From JBDTMC01 sp039934475 (lineage in GTDB: Bacteria; Acidobacteriota; Terriglobia; Bryobacterales; Bryobacteraceae): a DNA stretch of 21,760 nt. Of the stretch, positions 7,652 through 14,922 are shown piece after piece. The position numbers and the translations under genes are program-made. Numbering within the stretch: position 1 is the stretch's first letter; every line of letters starts with the position of its first letter. The stretch is taken from contig JBDTMC010000078.1 in assembly GCA_039934475.1 (NCBI GenBank), positions 1 through 21,760 of the forward strand, read 5' to 3'. Below the pieces are notes generated by a model. It saw only the letters and a program-made list of their open reading frames with translations. It did not search any database and was not told the DNA's origin.

Positions 7652-8913
7652 CTGCCGCTGAATTTCGCGAGAATCTGTTGGTGGCCCTGGATACGCTGCG
7701 GAGCCATAAGGTGCGGAGCGCGCTGACCGTGCTCGGCATCGTGATTGGTGTGACATCTGTGATTTCCGTGGCTGCAATCATTGAGGGTTTGAACCGATAC
7801 ATTCAGAAGCGTGTTGAGGGATTGGGGGCGCGCACTTACTTTCTCTCGCGGATTCCTCTGGGCGGGCAGAACTTTGGGCGCATGCCGGAGCATATCCGCG
7901 TGCGAAAGTATCTGAACTTCGACGATGCCTCGCGGTTACGGGAGACCACTCGCTTGGTAGAGGCAGTAACGACTTTCGGGACGCGGGCTTCGTTCTTCAA
8001 TCCGAACGATACGAACGATGTGCGATATGGCGCGGAGCGGGTAGACAAGATCATTGTCCGCGGCGCCGAGCCGGAGTATTTGGATGCGGTTCCGTTGTTT
8101 GTGGTGGGCCAGGGACGGTTTATCGGCAAGTACGATGAGGACCACGCGCGCGATGTGGTGGTGATTGGCGATGCCATACGGGAGACACTATTTCCGTTCG
8201 CCGATCCGGTGGGGAAGACGGTGCGGTTGAACGGCGCGGCGTACGAAGTAATCGGGTCGTTCGAAAAGGATCCGGGGTTGTTTGGCGGGCCCGGCGTTGA
8301 CCAGTTCGCTGTGATTCCGTTGAGTAACTTCCGGAAGCGCTATCCGGAGTCGAAGGAACTGATCATGGCGTTCACGGTGGCTCGCGACGCGAGCATCGAC
8401 CAGGCGCGCGAAGAAGTGACCGGGGCGATGCGGCGCATCCGCCGCGTGCCGCCTTCGAAGCCTGACGATTTTGAGATTCTCGCTCCGGATTTCCTAAGCG
8501 TGTTGTGGAATCAACTGACAGGCGCGCTAGTGATTCTCACCGGCGTGATCAGTTCGGTTGGTCTGCTGGTGGGCGGGATTGGCGTGATGAATATCATGCT
8601 GATTTCAGTGACGGAGCGGACCGCTGAGATTGGCGTACGCAAAGCAATTGGCGCGCGGAAGTCCGATATCCGTGTGCAGTTCCTGTTGGAGGCGACGGTA
8701 GTAACGATGGTGGGCGGCGTACTGGGCGTGGCGGCGGGCGCGGTGATCGCGTTCCTGGTGCGCACGCTGGTACCGTCGATTCCAGCGTCGTTGTCACTGC
8801 TGTGGATCGCGTTGGGCATTGCCATATCGGCGTTTGTGGGAATTTTCTTTGGATACTATCCGGCGAATCGCGCGGCGAACCTGGATCCGATTGTGTGTTT
8901 GCGGTATGAGTGA
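7648..8913 (+). CDS. MacB-type ABC transporter permease, second of a pair
   Basis: The 421-residue protein is a paralogue of its upstream neighbour. It starts LTAAEFRENLLVALDTLRSHKVR, like the neighbour's FSQSVDALRAHKLR. The first helix (ALTVLGIVIGVTSVISVAAI) is followed by a periplasmic MacB_PCD domain of about 200 residues. The FtsX domain has VGLLVGGIGVMNIMLISVTE and RTAEIGVRKAIGARKSDI, and the end is FFGYYPANRAANLDPIVCLRYE. The two permeases probably form a heterodimer served by one ATPase, which is not in this window. The start is TTG 7648, overlapping the previous stop and preceded by GAGGG; this coupling suggests translational coupling and equal dosage. No ATG occurs before the conserved N-terminal segment. 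folP follows after nine bases. Confidence 0.91.
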   Translation: MTAAEFRENLLVALDTLRSHKVRSALTVLGIVIGVTSVISVAAIIEGLNRYIQKRVEGLGARTYFLSRIPLGGQNFGRMPEHIRVRKYLNFDDASRLRETTRLVEAVTTFGTRASFFNPNDTNDVRYGAERVDKIIVRGAEPEYLDAVPLFVVGQGRFIGKYDEDHARDVVVIGDAIRETLFPFADPVGKTVRLNGAAYEVIGSFEKDPGLFGGPGVDQFAVIPLSNFRKRYPESKELIMAFTVARDASIDQAREEVTGAMRRIRRVPPSKPDDFEILAPDFLSVLWNQLTGALVILTGVISSVGLLVGGIGVMNIMLISVTERTAEIGVRKAIGARKSDIRVQFLLEATVVTMVGGVLGVAAGAVIAFLVRTLVPSIPASLSLLWIALGIAISAFVGIFFGYYPANRAANLDPIVCLRYE

Positions 8914-8922
8914 AAGAACAGA

Positions 8923-9774
8923 ATGACAAGAAAACGTTTTGAGTGGAAGTTGCGCGAGCGGACCTTGCCGCTGGGTGACCGAACTCTTTTGATGGGGATT
9001 TTGAATGTGACGCCGGATTCGTTTTCCGATGGCGGCAAGTACGCCGATCCGGATTCCGCCTATGCACGGGCGATGGAACTGGAGGAGCAGGGCGCCGATA
9101 TCATCGACATTGGCGCGGAATCGACGCGCCCGGGCTCGCCTCGGATCTCGGAGGCAGAGGAACTGCGGCGACTGGTGCCGGTGTTGAAGAGGCTGCGGAA
9201 TGAGTTGAGCATTCCCATCTCAGTGGATACGTATAAGTCGGCCGTGGCAGAGAAAGCAATGGAGTATGGGGCGGAGATCATCAACGATCCGAGTTCGTTG
9301 ACTATCGACCCGCTGGTGGCGAAGGTTGCGGCGCAGTATGATGCGGGGCTGGTGCTGAATCACATGCGCGGAACTCCGGAGACGTGGGCGAAGCTGCCGC
9401 CGATTCCCGATCTGGTAGGCACGCTGCTGCACGATATCGACGCGGCAGTGAGCCGAGCGCGCCGGGCAGGCGTGGAGCGCGGTCGCGTAGTGATCGATCC
9501 GGGCCTGGGGTTTGGGAAGCGCAAGGAACAGAACGCAGAAATATTGGCGCATCTAGGCGAGTTGGCGCGGTTGGAGATGCCGATTCTGGTGGGTCCCTCA
9601 CGAAAGTCATTTCTGGTTCAACAGACAGATGCGCTGACGATGATTGCATCGGCTGCCGCGGTGACAGCAGCGATTTTGGGCGGCGCGCACATTGTGCGGG
9701 TGCACGATGTCATTGAGATGGGCGTGGCGGCGGCGCTGGCGGATATGGTGGTGCGGTCGCGCGGCGAGGAGTAA
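8923..9774 (+). CDS. folP: Dihydropteroate synthase
   Basis: The enzyme joins 6-hydroxymethyl-7,8-dihydropterin pyrophosphate with p-aminobenzoate to give 7,8-dihydropteroate in folate synthesis, and is the target of sulfonamides. Its 283 residues are the usual length. All main signatures of the TIM barrel are visible: MGILNVTPDSFSDGGKY (24-40), DIGAESTRPGS (62-72), SVDTYKSAVAEKA (100-112), EIINDPSS (118-125), HMRGTPETW (147-155), DPGLGFGKRKEQN (192-204) and GPSRKSFL (224-231). Second-motif sulfonamide-contact residues look normal. The start is ATG 8923 with a weak AAAGAA upstream. It is the last gene of the plus-strand run tyrS-permease-permease-folP, and it converges on the glycosylase gene with only six bases between the stop codons. 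Confidence 0.96.
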   Translation: MTRKRFEWKLRERTLPLGDRTLLMGILNVTPDSFSDGGKYADPDSAYARAMELEEQGADIIDIGAESTRPGSPRISEAEELRRLVPVLKRLRNELSIPISVDTYKSAVAEKAMEYGAEIINDPSSLTIDPLVAKVAAQYDAGLVLNHMRGTPETWAKLPPIPDLVGTLLHDIDAAVSRARRAGVERGRVVIDPGLGFGKRKEQNAEILAHLGELARLEMPILVGPSRKSFLVQQTDALTMIASAAAVTAAILGGAHIVRVHDVIEMGVAAALADMVVRSRGEE

Positions 9775-9780
9775 GTCGTA

Positions 9781-10680
9781 TCAGCGATGCTTGAGGTTTT
9801 CCAACTCGTCGAGAGTGCGCGGCCAGTCGGAACCTAAGAGGCGGGAGAGACCGCGGTCGGCGAGCAGTTTGCCTCCGGTCTGGCAGCGGGCGCAGTAGTT
9901 AGTTTCGTTATCGGCGTACCGAATGCGCTGAATTTTCTCACCGCAGCGGGGACAGGGCTGGCCGAATTTTCCATGGGCCGCCATGTCAGGGCGAAAGGCT
10001 GTTACCTTTTCCGGGAAACGGGCTTGGGCTTCGGCTTGCAGACGTTCCACCCACAACGTGAGGATGGCTTGCGTGGCGTGGTAGAGCCGCGGCCAGTCTT
10101 CCGGTTTCAGCTTCTGCGTTTGGGCGAGCGGGGAGAGCTGCGCGGCGTGGAGGATCTCGTCTGAATAGGCGTTGCCGATGCCGCTGAGGACGCGAGGATC
10201 AGTGAGGGCGCGCTTAAGGGTGTGGTTTTCGACAGTGAGGGCGCTGCGAAATTGATCGAGCGTGGCAGTGAGGACGTCGGTGCCACCGGGGTCGAGCATG
10301 CTGAGACCGACCTCGCCTTGCATTACGTGGAGTGAGGCGCGACGTTTGGCTCCGGCTTCGGTGAGAGTGAGGGTTCCCTTGGGGAATTGGAACGCGGCGA
10401 GGTTGTTGCGCGCTTTGGGATCCGCTGCGGGAGGACGCCAATGCAGGCGGCCGGCGATCATCAGATGGATGACGAGCCAGATGTCGTTGTCGAGGCCGAG
10501 TGCGATGCGCTTGCCGACGCGTCGGAGGGTGGTGACGGTTGCTCCTTGGGCGGCGGCTAGTGGGGGATCAATCGTGCGCAGTAAGAAGGGGCCCGAGACG
10601 AGTACTTGTTGGAGGGGTTGGCCGATCACTCGTGGCTCGAGGGCGGTGAGGTAGGCGGCGATGTCAGGGAGTTCGGGCAT
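9781..10680 (-). CDS. Fpg/Nei family DNA glycosylase, divergent MutM-like
   Basis: This base-excision repair enzyme removes oxidised bases and nicks the abasic site. It starts MPELPD, keeping the catalytic Pro2 and Glu3. It has the conserved Lys57 in VGKRI, the helix-two-turn-helix block LSGIGNAYSDEIL (165-177), and a zinc finger C243-x2-C246-x16-C263-x2-C266. Several recognition residues differ from classical MutM. The sixth residue is Asp, not Glu. The usual RRFG loop reads RRAS (113-116), losing the void-filling Phe. The zinc-finger position that is Arg in the RxTxYC motif is Asn258 (NETNYC). A tail of about 30 residues follows the finger. It is therefore better called an Fpg/Nei relative than MutM proper, and its lesion preference may differ. 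Its ATG lies three bases after the stop of the VanZ/LamG gene, so it is the last gene of that operon. Confidence 0.88.
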   Translation of the reverse strand: MPELPDIAAYLTALEPRVIGQPLQQVLVSGPFLLRTIDPPLAAAQGATVTTLRRVGKRIALGLDNDIWLVIHLMIAGRLHWRPPAADPKARNNLAAFQFPKGTLTLTEAGAKRRASLHVMQGEVGLSMLDPGGTDVLTATLDQFRSALTVENHTLKRALTDPRVLSGIGNAYSDEILHAAQLSPLAQTQKLKPEDWPRLYHATQAILTLWVERLQAEAQARFPEKVTAFRPDMAAHGKFGQPCPRCGEKIQRIRYADNETNYCARCQTGGKLLADRGLSRLLGSDWPRTLDELENLKHR

Positions 10681-10683
10681 GAG

Positions 10684-12096
10684 TTACCCGCGTAGGGAGA
10701 CGGCCACGGATGCTCCTCCGGCGAGGCTGACAAGAGGCATCAACCAAGCGGTGAGTGGGGGGAGGCTCGAGGGCATCAGAGGTAGTAGAAGTAGTCCAGC
10801 GGCGAAGCTTGGGAAGAGACAAGCGTATAACCTTCCGGATGGCCATAAGCCGGCGCCGGCAAGGGCGATGAGAACTCCGAGGGAGGCAGCGGCGGCGGGT
10901 ATTTTAGAGTCCTCGTATTCCGATAATGTGCCACAGATCGGGGCGTCGTTTAGCTTCGGTTGGGGGGTCCGTTGGATGACCTGTCCCAGCTTATCTGCGG
11001 CGACTTCGTCTTTCGTGAGAGCAAAGGAATAGATTCGAACGTCGTCGATGGCTCCGGCGAAGTTGAAGCCGTCGAGATCGCTTCGGCGGCCGACGTAGAG
11101 AGACGAACGGGAAGTGCGTTGGGTGCCGGTGACCGGACCGATTAAGACTCCGTTGTCAGGCGCGCCGTTCAAATAGACGTCCACAGTCCGAGCTTCGGCG
11201 TCATAGACTCCGGCCACGTGGTACCAGATTCCGGTGACGAGAGGGGTGGCTCCGTAGCGTGCCATTAGATTGCCGCAGGAACTGGTGAGCTTGAACCCGA
11301 TACCGCGGAGTTGCTTGTCCGTCGTTGTATCCAGTTGATACCCGATCTGGTTTTTGAATTGAGAGACGATGGCCGCGTCATCCTGTGGGAAGAAGGTGGA
11401 GTTGATCCAAGCGGTGATGGTCATGCTGCCCTTGAGTCGAAAGGCCGGGGAGTGGCTGAAGTCGATATAGTCCTTCGCGCCATCGAGAACCACAGTGCGG
11501 CCTCGCACGCCGGTAACACGCTGCGGTTGGTTGTGGAAGACGCCATTCAGGTTGTGGCCGGATGAGTCCAGGGCAAGGCGTCCTTCGGCTTCATCAAGTT
11601 TCCAGGTGGCCTCGATGGTACCTGGGGATGTGGCACCGCGAGGGTTGATGGTATCACCGGCGGACGCCCAGAATCCGGCGAGGAGAGCAAGAGCGCCGAC
11701 GGCGGCGAGGGTCGCTCTCCATTTCCCGACTGCGATTTCGGGTAGACGGAGATCCCAACGACTGCTGATATAGGCACCAATAATTGTTCCGGTTACGTTC
11801 GAGATGACGTCAATCGCCGATGGATCCCGGTATGCCATGAAGAACTGGCCGGCCTCGGCGAGGGTTGAGATCAGCGCCCCTACGAGAACCGACTTCCGGA
11901 AGCCGAGGTCCGCCAGTACAACGCCCAGAACGATGAAGGCCGCTACGTTGGCGAGGACGTCGCCAGTGCCAATGCTGAAGCCGAGCGTGGCGCGGCCCCA
12001 TGGCCGGAGTTCGACGGGAATGGCGGCTGCCGCGATTATCAGAAAGATAACTGGTATTTTAAGCGCAATCGCGGTCTCACGCGTTAACGGCGGCAC
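10684..12096 (-). CDS. VanZ-like membrane protein fused to a LamG domain
   Basis: The 470-residue protein starts at GTG 12096. Residues 13-112 form a VanZ-like membrane domain with several helices, LANVAAFIVLG (48-58), EAGQ (81-84) and the family's acidic/Asn/Gly signature DVISNVTGTIIG (96-107). One more helix (127-147) leads to a concanavalin/LamG-type jelly-roll at about 160-365, with DSSGHNLNGVF, MTITAWIN, WYHVAGVYD, VDVYLNG and GAIDDVRIYSFAL. This should lie outside the cytoplasmic membrane. Two or three further helices (about 402-468) close the protein. VanZ proteins are linked to glycopeptide or lipoglycopeptide tolerance by an unclear mechanism; LamG domains often bind glycans, so a role at the cell wall or in surface glycan sensing is an inference. 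It sits three bases after the cupin gene and three before the glycosylase gene. Confidence 0.87.
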   Translation of the reverse strand: MPPLTRETAIALKIPVIFLIIAAAAIPVELRPWGRATLGFSIGTGDVLANVAAFIVLGVVLADLGFRKSVLVGALISTLAEAGQFFMAYRDPSAIDVISNVTGTIIGAYISSRWDLRLPEIAVGKWRATLAAVGALALLAGFWASAGDTINPRGATSPGTIEATWKLDEAEGRLALDSSGHNLNGVFHNQPQRVTGVRGRTVVLDGAKDYIDFSHSPAFRLKGSMTITAWINSTFFPQDDAAIVSQFKNQIGYQLDTTTDKQLRGIGFKLTSSCGNLMARYGATPLVTGIWYHVAGVYDAEARTVDVYLNGAPDNGVLIGPVTGTQRTSRSSLYVGRRSDLDGFNFAGAIDDVRIYSFALTKDEVAADKLGQVIQRTPQPKLNDAPICGTLSEYEDSKIPAAAASLGVLIALAGAGLWPSGRLYACLFPSFAAGLLLLPLMPSSLPPLTAWLMPLVSLAGGASVAVSLRG

Positions 12097-12099
12097 AAA

Positions 12100-12465
12100 C
12101 TACTCGCGTTCGCCGCGGCGAAGGTATTCGTCGTCCTTCTTCAGCCAGTCCTGCCGGGGCGGAGAGAAGATGTCCAGGTCGAGAGTGTCTTCCAACGCGA
12201 CAGCGCGGTGCGGTACCCAGGAAGGGATGTGGAGAACCTCGCCTTTGCTGACGGTCACTTCGCGGCCTTCCAGTTCGAACTTAAGCGCACCTTCGAGGAT
12301 GTAGGTGATCTGCTCGCTGTCGTGGCTATGCTCCGGGACCACGGCGCCTTTTTTGAGGAAGACTTGGGCGACCATGGCTTTTTCGCCGGTGAAGAGTTTG
12401 CGGGAGATGAGATCGCTCATCGGCTCGAGAGGGATGGCGTCCCAGGTGGTGTACTTGTGGGTCAT
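12100..12465 (-). CDS. Single-domain cupin protein
   Basis: The 121-residue protein is a small beta-barrel of the cupin_2 type. Cupin motif 1 is GAVVPEHSHDSEQITYILEG, with metal ligands His-x-His and Glu followed by the conserved Gly. Motif 2 is GEVLHIPSWVPHRAV, with the third His. A metal-binding role, as an isomerase, dioxygenase or sensor of a small molecule, is expected; the substrate is not evident. The charged tail WLKKDDEYLRRGERE is short. It is the first gene of a three-gene minus-strand operon with the VanZ/LamG protein and the glycosylase. The ATG at 12465 has no Shine-Dalgarno sequence, but a TAGACT box eight bases upstream might serve as a -10 element for a nearly leaderless message. 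Confidence 0.92.
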   Translation of the reverse strand: MTHKYTTWDAIPLEPMSDLISRKLFTGEKAMVAQVFLKKGAVVPEHSHDSEQITYILEGALKFELEGREVTVSKGEVLHIPSWVPHRAVALEDTLDLDIFSPPRQDWLKKDDEYLRRGERE

Positions 12466-12473
12466 TGAAGGAT

Positions 12474-12479
12474 AGTCTA
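12474..12479 (-). promoter_or_regulatory. Possible -10 box for the cupin operon
   Basis: On the minus strand TAGACT reads from 12479 to 12474, eight bases before the cupin ATG. No convincing -35 box is seen. Its position predicts a very short or absent leader, in line with the missing ribosome-binding site. Confidence 0.25.
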
Positions 12480-12507
12480 GCAGCCCGTGATGGAACGCCG
12501 TGCGCGG

Positions 12508-12600
12508 GAAAAATGGGGACGGGCACGAATTTCCTTCGAGAGAAGTTATTTAGTTTCAGTAGCCTACGGGGGAGGAAAATCATGCCAGTCCCCATTTTTC
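12508..12600. repeat. REP-like imperfect inverted repeat, copy 2
   Basis: The left arm (12508-12536, core ATGGGGACGGGCACGAATTT) and right arm (12571-12600, core AAATCATGCCAGTCCCCAT) form a stem of about 30 bp with a few mismatches and a loop of about 34 bases. It lies between the GNAT gene and the cupin operon. On the minus strand the unit follows the GNAT stop (12629) and ends in ATTTTTC, so it can terminate GNAT transcription. The arm core is shared with the copy at 1254-1312, while the loop is not. Confidence 0.75.
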
Positions 12601-12628
12601 AAGTGCGACCACGTGCACCACGGGTTGC

Positions 12629-13036
12629 TTAGCGAAGACTGTCGCCCGGGCGGAGGATCCAGGCGGAGTTGTGTTGCGTCATGCCGATGCGGGGGTAGTA
12701 GTCCACGGCTTTGGGCGCCGCCAGCAGGATGAGGAGAGCTTCGCCGCCTTCCTTCTGTGTGAGACGGATTAACTCGCGGCCGATTCCGTGGCGCTGATGG
12801 CTGAGACGGACGGCTAAGTCACTTAGATACGTCGCGTAGACAAAGTCAGTCAAGGAGCGGGAGATACCGACGAGGAGATCGCCGTCCCAGGCAGTGATGA
12901 CTAAATTAGCCGTGCGGAGCATGGCTTCCATACGAGGGCGGTCGTCAACGGGGCGGCGCTCTCCGAGTGTAGAGGCGCGATAGAGTTCAATGACCTGATC
13001 GAGGTCGAGTTCGTTTCCGGTGCTGTAGGTGATCAC
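12629..13036 (-). CDS. GNAT family N-acetyltransferase
   Basis: The predicted protein has 135 residues, a compact GNAT fold that would transfer an acetyl group from acetyl-CoA to an amine. Visible parts are the N-terminal strand VITYSTGNELDLDQVIELYR, ANLVITAWDGDLLVGISRSL (the beta2-beta4 region), YLSDLAVRLSHQRHGIGREL with the acetyl-CoA pyrophosphate loop Q81-R-H-G-I-G86, and the C-terminal YYPRIGMTQHNSAWIL. The start is probably GTG 13036, as no ATG lies in the conserved part. The frame runs open to 13528, but that stretch is antisense to the M64 peptidase and rich in Pro/Ser, so I reject it as coding. The gene is divergent from the M64 peptidase, with 35 bases between the start codons. The acceptor substrate is unknown. 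Confidence 0.87.
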   Translation of the reverse strand: MITYSTGNELDLDQVIELYRASTLGERRPVDDRPRMEAMLRTANLVITAWDGDLLVGISRSLTDFVYATYLSDLAVRLSHQRHGIGRELIRLTQKEGGEALLILLAAPKAVDYYPRIGMTQHNSAWILRPGDSLR

Positions 13037-13071
13037 GGCTGATTCGCAGTGTAGCAGTCGGAGATAATGGT

Positions 13072-14460
13072 TTGCGGAGGGTCGCGCGAGTGTTGCTTCC
13101 ATTGTTATTGGCGGTGCTGTTGCCTGCGCCGGACACGCCGCGCACGTTGCGAGTGGACTATTTCCACATGGGGATGGTGAATGAGGAGAAGTTCGCGCTG
13201 GACGGCGTGGTGATGGAGGGGGAGTGGCCGGGGCGGCTGGACCGGGTGGTGGATGACAGCAACCTCGGCAGATACTCCTTTGAAGTGGTGGAACCGAAGA
13301 GCGGGAAGGTGCTCTATTCACGCGGATTCGCCAGCATTTATGGGGAGTGGGAGACCACTGACGAGGCGAAGCAGACACGGCGGGTGCTTCATGAGAGCGT
13401 ACGGTTCCCCGCCCCGGCGCCGGCCGTCCGCCTGGTGCTGAAAAAACGCGACCGGCGGAATGTGTTTCAGGAGGTCTGGTCGGTGATGGTGGATCCGGCG
13501 GGGCCAACCGTGGACCGGACTGGACCATCCAAGACGAAGGTTTGGGCGGTGATGAAGAACGGCGAGCCGCGGGACAAGGTGGATCTGTTGCTGATGGGGG
13601 ACGGTTACACAGCGGCGGAGATGGAGAAATGGCACGCCGACGCGAAGAGACTGACGGAGACGCTCTTCTCAGTCACTCCGTTCAAGGAACATCGCTCGGA
13701 TTTCAATGTGTGGGCGGCGGATGTTCCCGCGGAAGTGAGCGGCGTGGCGAAGCCGTCGGACGGAGTGTTCCGGCGGTCGCCGTTGCGCGCCAGCTACGAT
13801 GCCTTCGGAAGCGAGCGGTATGTATTGACGATGGACAATCAGCGCCTGCGGGAGGCGGCGTCGGCGGCTCCGTATGAATTTATCGAAATCGTGGTGAATG
13901 ACCGCAAATATGGCGGCGGCGGCATCCACAACTTATACGCGACGGTAGCGGCGGACAACGCATCTACACCATATGTGTTTGTGCACGAGTTCGGGCATCA
14001 TTTTGCTGGACTGGCGGATGAGTATTACACCTCGGATGTCGCTTACGGGAACGATCAGGAGCGCGTGGAGCCGTGGGAGATGAATGCGACGGCGGATCCG
14101 AAGGCACGCAAGTGGGCGGACTTGATTTCCCCGGGCACGCCTGTGCCGACGCCATGGCCCAAGGCCGACTACGAGACCTACGAGCGGGGCATTCAAAAGC
14201 GGCGGCGGGAGATCAGGGCGCAGCACCGTCCGGAGACAGAGATGGAGGCGTTGTTCGCGGAGGAGTTGGCGCACGCGACTCCGATGTTGGCCGGTCCCCC
14301 GTATGGCGGCAAAGTGGGGGCGTTTGAAGGCGCGATGTACGAGGCCAAGGGTATCTACAGGCCGCAGGCCGACTGCATTATGTTTTCGCGAAATATGTCG
14401 GGATTCTGCGCGGTGTGTCGCAGGGCGATCGAAAAAGTTATAGCGATGTACTCAAAATAG
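13072..14460 (+). CDS. Secreted M64 family metallopeptidase (IgA-peptidase-like)
   Basis: The 462-residue zinc peptidase starts with MRRVARVLLPLLLAVLLPAP, a signal peptide, so it acts in the periplasm or outside. The N-terminal region (about 25-150, VDYFHMGMVNEEKFALDGVV onward) fits the beta-sandwich domain that precedes the M64 catalytic domain. The catalytic part starts at DLLLMGDGYTAAEMEKWHAD (171-190), and the zinc-binding HEFGHHFAGLADEYY begins at His305, with His305, Glu306 and His309 forming HExxH. A Cys-rich C-terminal element (DCIMFSRNMSGFCAVCRRA) may be disulfide-bonded. The founding member is a clostridial IgA protease, but in soil bacteria the natural target is unknown. The start is TTG 13072 with GGAG eight bases before it. 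rpiB follows 12 bases after the stop, with its ribosome-binding site overlapping this stop codon. Confidence 0.91.
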   Translation: MRRVARVLLPLLLAVLLPAPDTPRTLRVDYFHMGMVNEEKFALDGVVMEGEWPGRLDRVVDDSNLGRYSFEVVEPKSGKVLYSRGFASIYGEWETTDEAKQTRRVLHESVRFPAPAPAVRLVLKKRDRRNVFQEVWSVMVDPAGPTVDRTGPSKTKVWAVMKNGEPRDKVDLLLMGDGYTAAEMEKWHADAKRLTETLFSVTPFKEHRSDFNVWAADVPAEVSGVAKPSDGVFRRSPLRASYDAFGSERYVLTMDNQRLREAASAAPYEFIEIVVNDRKYGGGGIHNLYATVAADNASTPYVFVHEFGHHFAGLADEYYTSDVAYGNDQERVEPWEMNATADPKARKWADLISPGTPVPTPWPKADYETYERGIQKRRREIRAQHRPETEMEALFAEELAHATPMLAGPPYGGKVGAFEGAMYEAKGIYRPQADCIMFSRNMSGFCAVCRRAIEKVIAMYSK

Positions 14461-14466
14461 GAGGAG
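14459..14466 (+). promoter_or_regulatory. Strong ribosome-binding site of rpiB
   Basis: AGGAGGAG lies six bases before the rpiB ATG and overlaps the TAG stop of the M64 peptidase gene. It is the strongest Shine-Dalgarno sequence I see in the window and suggests that the two genes share one message with efficient reinitiation. Confidence 0.75.
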
Positions 14467-14472
14467 ACGGCA

Positions 14473-14922
14473 ATGAAGGTGGGAGTTGCTTCGGATCATG
14501 CTGGGTTTGAGATGGCGCGGCAGGCACAAACAATGCTGCGCGAAGCGGGCCATGACGTGACCGATTTTGGCCCTTTTTCATATGTGCCGGGAGATGACTA
14601 TCCTGATTTTGTGATCCCGCTTGCGGAGGCGGTGCGGGATGGCAAAGTGGAGAGGGGCATAGCAATCTGCGGGAGCGGGATTGGGGCTTGCGTGGCGGCG
14701 AACAAGGTGAAGGGCGTACGCGCCGGGCTGTGCGCGGATCACTATTCGGCGCATCAGGGTGTGGAGCATGACAACATGAACGTGCTGTGCCTGGGGGAGA
14801 GGGTGACGGGCCCGGCCGTAGCACAAGAAATTATGACGGCGTTTCTTGCGGCGACGTTCACGAACGAAGAGCGGCACGTGCGGCGATTGGCGAAGGTGGC
14901 GGCCGCTGAGGACAAGTTTTAG
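14473..14922 (+). CDS. rpiB: Ribose-5-phosphate isomerase B
   Basis: The 149-residue cytosolic enzyme interconverts ribose 5-phosphate and ribulose 5-phosphate in the non-oxidative pentose phosphate pathway, and some relatives act on allose 6-phosphate. The LacA/RpiB fold is clear: MKVGVASDHAGFEMA at the start, DYPDF (42-46), the catalytic cysteine Cys66 in CGSGIG (66-71), ANKVKGVRAGLC (76-87) and the His99/Asp100/Asn101 segment VEHDNMNVLCLG. Cys66 and His99 stand at the same positions as the catalytic residues of E. coli RpiB. A very strong ribosome-binding site precedes it. The stop codon overlaps the stop of the convergent lipocalin-like gene by four bases. Confidence 0.94.
   Translation: MKVGVASDHAGFEMARQAQTMLREAGHDVTDFGPFSYVPGDDYPDFVIPLAEAVRDGKVERGIAICGSGIGACVAANKVKGVRAGLCADHYSAHQGVEHDNMNVLCLGERVTGPAVAQEIMTAFLAATFTNEERHVRRLAKVAAAEDKF

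Noticed and set aside
13037..13528. N-terminal extension of the GNAT frame
   Set aside because: The extra 164 residues are Pro/Ser/Arg-rich, antisense to the M64 peptidase, and end before the conserved GNAT start. GTG 13036 fits the domain boundary.
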